Position numbers and translations under genes: made by a program | The notes under the pieces: model-generated | Database searches by the model: none | Told to the model about the DNA's origin: nothing | What the model saw: only the letters and a program-made list of their open reading frames with translations | Assembly: GCA_023460795.1 (NCBI GenBank) | Contig: JAEWPC010000011.1 | Location: 1 to 64,000, forward strand | Length of the DNA stretch: 64,000 nt | DNA from: Bacillota bacterium | Lineage (GTDB): Bacteria > Bacillota > Bacilli > Paenibacillales > Paenibacillaceae | Reading direction: 5' to 3' | In this document: one piece after another, positions 51,440 through 59,051 of the stretch | Numbering within the stretch: position 1 is the first letter of the stretch | Layout: each line of letters opens with the position of its first letter

Positions 51440-52840
51440 TTATTTATCGTCGCAAGTGAACATCCGCAAATCATCGAAACTCGCCGCGCCTTCGTGGACA
51501 AAAACGCCCCAATTCCCAGTTTTTAGATCGTATAATCTTGCGCTCATCGCGATTTTATCGTTTAAGTACACTTCACACACAGTATCGTCGATGAATATGC
51601 ATAGTTCGTTGAATCGGCCTGGCACGAATTCGACCGGTCTTTCCAACTCAACGCTGAATGGAACATCCCCGGCCCGCGGCCATCGATCGAACACGAGCCG
51701 ATTGCGGTGGGGCTCCATACGGATATAGTAGGCTTGCTCCAGATCTTCACTCGTTCGCAGCATGATGCCGCATCCTCTTGTGTCGGTTTCAAAAGCAACT
51801 TTTGCGCGTATTTTGCATCTGACGGGCATTTGTCCCGCTATGGCGCAAGCGAATGAATCAGTTGCTTCCAAGTTTAAGCGTGAGTGAGATATTCGTAAAG
51901 GGACTTCCTGCAAGAATGCCCGGTCTACCGCTTCGGGCACTCTAACGGAGAGCGTCCCGTCTTCTTCTTGGACAAGTTCATGGATGACGAGATTTCCACC
52001 CCACTGCCAGTACCCCTCGTCCTTCTCTTCCGCTCTCGTCGGATTCCAGCCGAAGGCGTACCTCCTGCTGCCGTCCGTCGCGGTTTTAGCCGCATAAAAT
52101 GCTCGATTGTCGAATGTATCGTTGGGCGGAGATATCCAGGGGCCTTTCAGCGATTTGCTCATCCGGTAGTGTGTGACGAAACGGTCAGAGAAAGTAGAGA
52201 AAACAAAATACCACCAATCGCCGATTTTAAACAAGTCCGGACACTCATGCGTATAGTATTGATTCGGTGTCCAGAACGGATCGCGCACTTCCCACTTCGA
52301 CAAATCCTTGGACACACATAATGCCGTGCATCCGCGCCTGCGGGACGGCCCCTCTTTTAACCTGGCCGCCAACAGCATCCAATATTCTCCCGCTTCATCG
52401 TTCCAGAAAACGTATGGGTCCCGCCAATCATCCTGCTCGTATTGATCGGCAGGGGCATAGAAAGTATGTTCCGGAATTTTGGTCCATGTCAGTAAATCCG
52501 TGCTGGTCGCATGCATGACGGCTTGCTGTGGTTTTCCTTGTTCAACAAAGTGCGGATTGTGTCCAGTATAGAAAATATGATAAAGCCCCGCAGCTTCAAT
52601 GATGCATCCGGTAAAGATGTACAGATCCTGTTCCTCTACGCTTCCTCTCGGAATGACTTCGCCATGCTCGCGAAAATTCGTCAAGTCTTCCGTGCTGATC
52701 AGAAACCAGGGGGTGCCTTCTCCGAATGCTTCTTTATTTCTCCAATCCTTCAAGTAAAACAATTGAAATGCACCGTTACAATAATAGGGGATAAAGTCTG
52801 CTGCATATGCATCATGCGGTTTGTAAAATAGCGAGCCCAT
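51440..52840 (-). CDS. GH32-type beta-fructosidase, cytoplasmic
   Basis: 466 residues from the ATG at 52840 (GAGGAGGGCGGAA upstream, which lies inside any longer reading). No signal peptide. The N-terminal motif is 'YAADFIPYYCNGAFQLFYLK' with Asp15 as the likely nucleophile in place of WMNDPNG. 'DDWRDPYVFW' (Asp141) and 'THECPDLFK' (Glu199) are typical GH32 transition-state and acid/base motifs. A C-terminal beta sandwich (about 320-466) ends with the usual 'CEVYLNDK'. With the ABC importer beside it, it probably hydrolyses imported fructo-oligosaccharides or difructose anhydride-like sugars. The specificity is an inference. Confidence 0.82.
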   Translation of the reverse strand: MGSLFYKPHDAYAADFIPYYCNGAFQLFYLKDWRNKEAFGEGTPWFLISTEDLTNFREHGEVIPRGSVEEQDLYIFTGCIIEAAGLYHIFYTGHNPHFVEQGKPQQAVMHATSTDLLTWTKIPEHTFYAPADQYEQDDWRDPYVFWNDEAGEYWMLLAARLKEGPSRRRGCTALCVSKDLSKWEVRDPFWTPNQYYTHECPDLFKIGDWWYFVFSTFSDRFVTHYRMSKSLKGPWISPPNDTFDNRAFYAAKTATDGSRRYAFGWNPTRAEEKDEGYWQWGGNLVIHELVQEEDGTLSVRVPEAVDRAFLQEVPLRISHSRLNLEATDSFACAIAGQMPVRCKIRAKVAFETDTRGCGIMLRTSEDLEQAYYIRMEPHRNRLVFDRWPRAGDVPFSVELERPVEFVPGRFNELCIFIDDTVCEVYLNDKIAMSARLYDLKTGNWGVFVHEGAASFDDLRMFTCDDK

Positions 52841-52896
52841 TTCCGCCCTCCTCATCTCGTTTTATCCTGCTCTGCAACGATTGCATTCGTTGCTCG

Positions 52897-53781
52897 TCAG
52901 CCTTTGACGCCTCCTATGACGATCCCTTTCATAAAAAACTTTTGCAGGAACGGGTAAATGACCAAAATAGGAATCGCTGCCAAAAAGATTTGCGCCGCCT
53001 TAGTTGTTCGATCCGAGATATCCGATAATGCTTCGAAATCGCGAATATTTCTTAATTCCATGTCCACTTCAATGACTACCGTTCGCAAATAGCTTTGCAG
53101 TGGATAGTTGTCGGGAGAGTTCATGAAAATGATGCCGTCGAACCAAGAATTCCAATGCCCTACGATCGCGAACAAAGTGATGGTGGCCATCGCCGGCAAG
53201 GAAAGCGGCACATAGATTTTCCACAGCAACTTCCAATAGGACGCACCATCGATGACGGCGGCTTCTTCGATTTCCTTTGGTAGATTTCTGAAAAAATTCA
53301 GCAGCAAAATGACGTTGAATACAGGAACGGCGCCTGGCAACACCAAAGCCCATATAGAATCCATAATTCCCGTATACTTCACTGTCATATACAGAGGGAT
53401 TAATCCCCCTGAGAAAAGCATCGTAATCACGCATACCCATACATAGAACGTTCGCCAGCGAAAGACAAGCGCGTCCTTGGATAACGGATAGGCCATCAGA
53501 ACCGTAAGTAGCATATTGATCGTAACGCCAATCAGCACGCGCTTATACGTAACTGTTAACGAATGTACGAACTCGGCTTTTTTCAAGACGTATAGATAAG
53601 CGCTCAGCGTAAAGTCAACCGGCCATAAACCCACTTTCCCTGCCGCGACTGCCGCACTGGAACTGAGCGATATCGCCAGCACGTGAACTAACGGCAATAT
53701 GCAAAGCACCGCAAGCGAGATTAACAACGCATAGTTCAATGTATCGAACAAGCGTCTTCCCAAAGTCGGTTGATCTACCAT
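52897..53781 (-). CDS. carbohydrate ABC transporter permease (YtcP/LplC type)
   Basis: 294 residues. The start is the second of two adjacent ATGs, 7 nt after AAAGGAG. Six membrane helices, and the permease EAA loop 'EIEEAAVIDGASYWKLLWKIYVP' that contacts the ATPase. The C-terminus 'KGIVIGGVKG' is typical of the LplC/YtcP subfamily. It follows permease 1 by 16 bp. No ATP-binding subunit is encoded in the block, so a shared MsmX-type ATPase is presumably used. Confidence 0.9.
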   Translation of the reverse strand: MVDQPTLGRRLFDTLNYALLISLAVLCILPLVHVLAISLSSSAAVAAGKVGLWPVDFTLSAYLYVLKKAEFVHSLTVTYKRVLIGVTINMLLTVLMAYPLSKDALVFRWRTFYVWVCVITMLFSGGLIPLYMTVKYTGIMDSIWALVLPGAVPVFNVILLLNFFRNLPKEIEEAAVIDGASYWKLLWKIYVPLSLPAMATITLFAIVGHWNSWFDGIIFMNSPDNYPLQSYLRTVVIEVDMELRNIRDFEALSDISDRTTKAAQIFLAAIPILVIYPFLQKFFMKGIVIGGVKG

Positions 53782-53797
53782 CATCCTGCTCCTTTCT

Positions 53798-54697
53798 TCA
53801 GAAAATACGATAATCGGCGAAACGATAGGCCAAGAAGTAAGATAGAGAAATAAACAGCAGCGAAACAAACGATTTTAACAAGCCGATCGCTGTCGCCAAG
53901 CTGAATTGAGCCCCTTCAATGCCAATCCGGTAAACGAGGGTATCGATAATATCGCCGCTATCGTACACAATCGGACTATACAAATTAAACACTTGGTCGA
54001 AACCCGCATTCAGGATTTGTCCGATGCTTAATGACGCTAACAGGACAATGATCGGCAGCATGCCTGGCAAAGTAATATGAAGCGTTTGTTTCCAGCGATT
54101 GGCTCCATCCATAACAGCCGCTTCGTAGAGAGAAGGATTAATGCCCGTTAATGCGGCCAAATAGACGATCGTGCTGAAGCCGAATTCCTTCCACAGGTCG
54201 GATACTACCAGCGTATAAGGGAATATTCGATTCGAGCCGAGAAAAAAGATCGGATCGAAACCTAAAAACTTCAGAAATTGATTTGCGATACCATGGGAGG
54301 GGGATAAAATATCTATTAATATGCCTCCCAAAATGATCCATGACATAAAGTGCGGCAAGTAAATTAACGTTTGAACCGAACGCTTGATGAATTCCTTCTT
54401 CAGTTCATTTAATAATATCGAGACGACAATCGGCACGACCAGTCCCGCGATGATTTTCATGGAAGCGATATAGATCGTGTTCGAGATCACCCGATAGATG
54501 TTGGGTAAATCAAAAAGAAAACTGAAATTATCCCAACCGACCCAAGAAGAACCAAATAGACCTTTCGCCGGGCTGAATTTCTGAAAAGCGATGACAATCC
54601 CCACCATTGGGCCATAGCTGTATACGATCAGAAACAACAAGCCGGGTAAAATCATGAGATGTAGGGGCAATTGGCGGACCCACTTCTTATGCTCCAT
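53798..54697 (-). CDS. carbohydrate ABC transporter permease (LplB/YtrF type)
   Basis: 299 residues, six membrane helices, N-terminal 'LPLHLMILPGLLFLIVYSYG' and the EAA loop 'INPSLYEAAVMDGANRWKQT'. This is the LplB-type partner of the next gene, forming the membrane channel for sugar uptake. The first gene after the terminator/attenuator that follows the binding protein. Confidence 0.9.
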   Translation of the reverse strand: MEHKKWVRQLPLHLMILPGLLFLIVYSYGPMVGIVIAFQKFSPAKGLFGSSWVGWDNFSFLFDLPNIYRVISNTIYIASMKIIAGLVVPIVVSILLNELKKEFIKRSVQTLIYLPHFMSWIILGGILIDILSPSHGIANQFLKFLGFDPIFFLGSNRIFPYTLVVSDLWKEFGFSTIVYLAALTGINPSLYEAAVMDGANRWKQTLHITLPGMLPIIVLLASLSIGQILNAGFDQVFNLYSPIVYDSGDIIDTLVYRIGIEGAQFSLATAIGLLKSFVSLLFISLSYFLAYRFADYRIF

Positions 54698-54730
54698 CGT
54701 GCTTCACTCCTAGCGGACCACTGAATAAAC

Positions 54731-54761
54731 AAAAGGCGGGGGGACACGGTGCCCCCCCCGT
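54731..54761 (-). terminator. attenuator between binding protein and permeases
   Basis: A G/C-rich stem, GGCGGGGGGACA with its partner (54736-54760), followed on the minus strand by TTTTGTTTATTC. Its position after the solute-binding gene fits the usual differential expression of binding protein over permeases. Confidence 0.7.
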
Positions 54762-54778
54762 CGTTCGAGCTTTTGAAT

Positions 54779-56482
54779 TTACCGGGACGCGAACCAGTCA
54801 TTCACTTCTTGCGTTATCTTGTCTCCGCCGAGTTTGTTCCACTGATCGACAAAACTGTCGAATTCGTCGGCCGACGCGGCCCCCATAATAATCTTCGTAA
54901 ACATTTGATTTTGCAGGTCGTTTAACATTGCGTTTTTCTCCAGCATCGTCGGAGTCGAAGGTCCCGTAAACTTGTCGAATACGTATTTATTTTCTTCGAT
55001 ATACTTAGCGAGCACGCCCAGCGAGCCTTCGGGTCCGTAAACCATATATTTGGACCATAGTTGCAAGGAATGGTCTCCATCCAAATACTTCTTCACGTTG
55101 GCGTAATCGATCTCGGACTCGCCTACTTGCTTCAGAATGCTCGTATCTTTCGTTTCCAACGCTTGCTTGATTGCCTGTTGCGTTTTAATATTCTTTCCCG
55201 AAGGCGTCGACATGAGCAGCGCGTAATCGGCTTTATTAATATCGGTGCCGAAGAAAAACTTCTCGGAATTTTCCGCTTTACCCCATTTCTCGTTGTACAA
55301 ATTCAACAACTTTATGGCGGCTTCCGGATGCTGCGACTTTTTGTTGACCGCATAGAACGTGTAGGCGCTTCTGCCGCCTACGGCATACGCTGTCTTGTCA
55401 TCCGCGGAGACGATAGGGTAAGCTTTCCATTCCGCCTTCGGATCCGTTTCGACACTTTTGTTCAGCGGTATATATGGAATCCACCACTGGGAGTAATGCA
55501 TTCCGACTTTCCCGGATACCGTGAGTTCGCTGGCTTTTTCCGAAGATTTGACGGCGAACTCGGGATCGATTTGTCCCGATTTGAACATGTTTTGCAAGGT
55601 TTGCAGCGCATTTTTGACTTCCGGTCGCGTGGAACCGTACACGAGCTTTCCGGACTCGTCCTCGACCCAGTTGTTCGGATAGGCGTGATAACCGTTAAAC
55701 AACCCCATCAACCCTGTAATACCGTTCAACAGCTCTTTCGACAAAGCCAGTCCGTAAGTATCCGGTTTCCCGTTGCCGTCCGGATCTTGCTTCGTAAACG
55801 CTTCGGAAATACGAAGAACGTCGTCCATCGTGTGTGGTTCAGGCAAGTTTAATTTCTTCCGCCAATCTTCACGAATAAAGATCACGTCGCCAGATTCCAC
55901 GCCTCCAATGATGTTGGGAAGCGCCATCAACTTCCCTTTGAACGTCGCGTCTTTTAAAGCGTAACCATCGTCGGAGTTCAGCACTTCTTTCGTTTTCGGC
56001 GTTGCGTATTTTTCAAAAACGTCCGTCAAATCGGCTACCAAATCCGCATCGATCAATCGCTGCAATGTAAATTGATTAACGGGAATAATGTCCGGTAAAT
56101 CCCCCGATGCGATGGCCAAATTCAATTTGGTGTCATACTGCGAACCGTCCGCCGTCCACAAGTAGTTGACTTTTATACCCAGTTCATCTTCGTAAGCCCT
56201 GGACCAATCGTTATTGTCGATGCTTTCGCCGGTATGAAATTTGATCGTCTGGTCCAGTCCCCTTACGGCTGTTACTACGATCTTCGGATCATATTTCGCG
56301 GACGGTTCGGCATTGTCTGGCTCGACGGAAGATTCGCCACCGGTTCCCGAATTTTCGGCGCTGCTCGTCGGCGTGCTCTGCTTGCCCGCTTCATTGTTCG
56401 ACGAACAAGCGCTGGCGAACGCCATCGTGAATATCAATAAGGATATTGCTACTACTCTCGTCTTTTTTTTGTATCCGAACAT
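54779..56482 (-). CDS. extracellular solute-binding lipoprotein for sugar ABC importer
   Basis: 567 residues. Lipoprotein signal with lipobox 'FASAC' (Cys26), a Ser/Gly/Glu-rich linker, and the family 1 (LipO/YtcQ-like) substrate-binding fold ('GIKVNYLWTADGSQYDTKLN', 'IPVNQFTLQRLIDADLVADL', 'DPDGNGKPDTYGLAL'). It captures an oligosaccharide at the surface and passes it to the two permeases. First gene of the transport operon, with its promoter in the 186 bp upstream. Confidence 0.9.
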   Translation of the reverse strand: MFGYKKKTRVVAISLLIFTMAFASACSSNNEAGKQSTPTSSAENSGTGGESSVEPDNAEPSAKYDPKIVVTAVRGLDQTIKFHTGESIDNNDWSRAYEDELGIKVNYLWTADGSQYDTKLNLAIASGDLPDIIPVNQFTLQRLIDADLVADLTDVFEKYATPKTKEVLNSDDGYALKDATFKGKLMALPNIIGGVESGDVIFIREDWRKKLNLPEPHTMDDVLRISEAFTKQDPDGNGKPDTYGLALSKELLNGITGLMGLFNGYHAYPNNWVEDESGKLVYGSTRPEVKNALQTLQNMFKSGQIDPEFAVKSSEKASELTVSGKVGMHYSQWWIPYIPLNKSVETDPKAEWKAYPIVSADDKTAYAVGGRSAYTFYAVNKKSQHPEAAIKLLNLYNEKWGKAENSEKFFFGTDINKADYALLMSTPSGKNIKTQQAIKQALETKDTSILKQVGESEIDYANVKKYLDGDHSLQLWSKYMVYGPEGSLGVLAKYIEENKYVFDKFTGPSTPTMLEKNAMLNDLQNQMFTKIIMGAASADEFDSFVDQWNKLGGDKITQEVNDWFASR

Positions 56483-56621
56483 TTGATAGGTTCCCCCAAC
56501 GAATGAATTAGAAAAAGGCCTTTTTCTAATACTAATTATAATGTCCTTCGAAGAAAGTTCGCATTATCGTTATCTTTACACTTTTGTCTGAATATATACT
56601 TTAGCCACGGCAGAGCCTAGG

Positions 56622-56660
56622 AAAATGGCAAAGCCCCTGACCTGATATAGGTCGGGGCTC
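56622..56660 (-). terminator. terminator of the nucleoside hydrolase gene
   Basis: AGCCCCTGACCT/AGGTCGGGGCT (56632-56659, loop 5) 9 bp after the stop, followed on the minus strand by TTGCCATTTTCC. Confidence 0.75.
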
Positions 56661-56668
56661 CGTCTTCA

Positions 56669-57601
56669 TCAACTCTGCATGGCGGATAACTTGTGGAACA
56701 AATCATTGAATACGTCATCGCGTTCGATGTAGCGCACATAACGAATTAAATGTCTTGATGGGTCAGCACTCCAACGGAAGTCATTGGAAATATGCGGGCT
56801 TTGTATGAGTTGGGACGGCGCCCATTGTTGATCATTCAACCACGCGATAACCGCGATGTCCCATATGACCCTCGAGTAGGCAAAGTGATCTTCACGGCAA
56901 TTTAAATACGTTTCGTACAAATATTGTCCAACAGCACCTTGCGGCTGTACGTAGTCGCGAATCTCGGACAAGGTCGTTCGAAGATTAGATGCGACTCCCA
57001 TACATGGCATCAGAACAAGCGGCAAGCCGCAATCGAACATAAGGCGGGAAGCGTGTAAGTCTTGGAATAGGTTGAACTCCCGCGTATCGCCCCATTCCAG
57101 TGTGTGACCTCCCAACCATACGACGACAATGCGTTCAATGATACGCGGTTCCAATAAGACTGCGCTAGCTACATTCGTTATCGCGCCTATCGCAACGACG
57201 TATAGCGGATCATTTATGCCACTTGCCATTGCCCTTTTAACCAGATCGCGGGCCGCCTCGCTTTCAACGGGGGTTTGCGCATCGGGCAAGTACGTCTCCG
57301 AGCCGCGAAAAACCGGAAGATCTTCGCGTTTCATCAGCTTGCGAATCTTCATTATTTCATCATAGCTTTTTTCCATGCCGTCTTTCGGACCAGTGGATTT
57401 TTCGTTAAAGAACGGGGCGGCGTATATCGCCTCGACCTCCATTTTTCCCCCTGACAAGAGAGAGTAAATTACAGCAAATTGGTCGTCAATCTCATTAAAC
57501 GTATCCGTATCCAGGACCATTCTAATCTTTCCTGAAGGGTGACTGAGCCTCTTGACCAGCATTTCTTCCGATAGTTTTGGAAAATGTACTACGTTCGTCA
57601 T
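56669..57601 (-). CDS. nucleoside hydrolase (IunH-like)
   Basis: 310 residues from the ATG at 57601 (GGAGGAATGTTTA upstream). The metal/ribose motif appears as 'MVLDTDTFNEIDDQFAVIYS', a DxDxxxExDDQ variant of the usual DTDPGxDD, and later 'VAIGAITNVASAVLLEP' and 'REFNLFQDLHASRLMF' are typical. Nucleoside hydrolases split ribosides to base and ribose. The Pro-Gly to Thr-Phe change in the loop suggests a divergent subfamily. Divergent from an AraC regulator, it is a likely target of it. A link to the ribokinase is plausible. Confidence 0.83.
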   Translation of the reverse strand: MTNVVHFPKLSEEMLVKRLSHPSGKIRMVLDTDTFNEIDDQFAVIYSLLSGGKMEVEAIYAAPFFNEKSTGPKDGMEKSYDEIMKIRKLMKREDLPVFRGSETYLPDAQTPVESEAARDLVKRAMASGINDPLYVVAIGAITNVASAVLLEPRIIERIVVVWLGGHTLEWGDTREFNLFQDLHASRLMFDCGLPLVLMPCMGVASNLRTTLSEIRDYVQPQGAVGQYLYETYLNCREDHFAYSRVIWDIAVIAWLNDQQWAPSQLIQSPHISNDFRWSADPSRHLIRYVRYIERDDVFNDLFHKLSAMQS

Positions 57602-57621
57602 TAAACATTCCTCCAAAGTTG

Positions 57622-57721
57622 TATGATTTGGCTTAATCAATAATGTTATACTACGTCTATGTTACGTAATATCGTGCATCACGACTTCTACGAATCGGCT
57701 AATGTTCTATATGATTTGGCT
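57622..57721. promoter_or_regulatory. three copies of a TATGATTTGGCT element between divergent genes
   Basis: TATGATTTGGCT occurs exactly at 57622-57633 and 57710-57721, with a variant TACGAATCGGCT at 57689-57700. The last two are 21 bp apart, two helical turns, as expected for an AraC dimer site near a promoter. The first lies next to the nucleoside hydrolase start. Confidence 0.6.
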
Positions 57722-57747
57722 ACACCTATTGGAGGTATTCGTTAAGC

Positions 57748-58497
57748 ATGTATGCATTCTTCAAGCTTTTTTTTCATACGAGCAGAGAGAGACACGAAGA
57801 CATCCCCTTTCATTCCCACCAATGTTATGAACTCGTCTATTATTTGCAGGGTAAAGGGAAAACCTTGCTCGGGAAAACGGAGTATGCGTATCAACCAGGT
57901 CAATTCACGTTTATCAAGCCGAACACCCTTCACAATGAACTTCATCATGAAGTGACTGAAGTGATGTTCGTTGGCTTCTCCTCGGAAGTCTCTCCAAGGC
58001 TGTCCGAAGGGATCTTCTCCGACTTCCCGGGCAAACCGATCCTTGCCCTTTTGAAGCGCATGGCAATAGAGATGCAACAGAAACAACGCAACTACATGGA
58101 TATGCTCAATGTGCTAGTGAGCGAGATGCTAATAATGTTGGAAAGAATTGATAATTTGACTTCGCCCGAACAACAAATATACAAAATTCAGTTTGCGCAA
58201 TCGTTCATTGACGAGAACTTTTCCCAGAAAATCGACTTCTCTTCCTTATCCAAACAATCCGGATACAGCTATGACCGGTTCCGTCATCTCTTTAAAGATC
58301 TGATCGGTTGTTCTCCGTCGAACTATATTTTGCATAAGCGATTACAACATGCCAAAATGCTTCTTTCTGAAACAAAAATGAAAAATGCCTTCATCGCTCT
58401 CGAATGCGGTTTCTCCAATGAAGCTCAATTTTGCAGTTTGTTCAAACGCGAAACTGGTGTTACCCCCGGCGATTATCGGCGTCAATCGGGAACATGA
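57748..58497 (+). CDS. AraC-family transcription regulator
   Basis: 249 residues. The N-terminal cupin-like sensor ('FHSHQCYELVYYLQGKGKTL', 'GQFTFIKPNTLHNELHH') and C-terminal double helix-turn-helix ('SLSKQSGYSYDRFRHLFKDL', 'ALECGFSNEAQFCSLFKRET', ending 'GVTPGDYRR') are complete. GGAGG lies 12 nt upstream. It is divergent from the nucleoside hydrolase, with repeated elements between, so it probably activates that gene and itself in response to a small ligand. Confidence 0.88.
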   Translation: MYAFFKLFFHTSRERHEDIPFHSHQCYELVYYLQGKGKTLLGKTEYAYQPGQFTFIKPNTLHNELHHEVTEVMFVGFSSEVSPRLSEGIFSDFPGKPILALLKRMAIEMQQKQRNYMDMLNVLVSEMLIMLERIDNLTSPEQQIYKIQFAQSFIDENFSQKIDFSSLSKQSGYSYDRFRHLFKDLIGCSPSNYILHKRLQHAKMLLSETKMKNAFIALECGFSNEAQFCSLFKRETGVTPGDYRRQSGT

Positions 58498-59051
58498 GTG
58501 GATCGACTACTCGACCCTTTCCCCATTCAACTCAGCGAGACGCTTCCGAACCTGCTCCTGCAGGATGAATTACACCGTAACCGATCACGATCCTACACGG
58601 CGGCCAGCACGTTGGCGAAGTTCACCAGACAACCCGGCTCAATGCACCCGGCCTACATCGCCGAGAACGTCGAGCTTGGTAATTGTGGTTTTCGCATTAT
58701 GTTGTCGTCCCGTCACGAATGTCAGCGTCCGGCTTTCTCTGGCTCATCTCGATTTTGCCGAACCAGCTTACTTCATGTACTGACCGAACAACAGACAGGC
58801 GAATGAGAAAGACGTATAACTGAGCGATTTCCTTACTAAGCGCGCTGGTTATTTTGCAATTACCAAAACAGCGTGCGGACTGAGAGCCATTGTGTTCATT
58901 TATTTGTAGGCGAAATAAAACCTTAATCGCGCACATCTGCCAATTCCACCGTCCCCACATATGAAATTGTAACTTTCCAACTATTGATGATTGTAAAGAA
59001 GGTCATACAGATGAGGCAGATCATGTTGCAATCAGCCATCTTCTACCGTGA
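58498..59051. other. gene-free stretch at the right edge of the sugar block
   Basis: 554 bp between the AraC gene and VirB4. Short frames exist on both strands but none has a ribosome site with a recognisable protein. It may be decayed sequence at the border where the sugar block joined the conjugation genes. Confidence 0.6.

Noticed and set aside
55061..55852. 263-codon plus-strand frame across the solute-binding gene
   Set aside because: Antisense to a lipoprotein gene with intact lipobox and fold; no ribosome site.
58498..58806. 102-codon plus frame directly after the AraC gene
   Set aside because: It starts at a GTG overlapping the AraC end without a ribosome site. The Arg/Ser-rich sequence resembles no protein I know.
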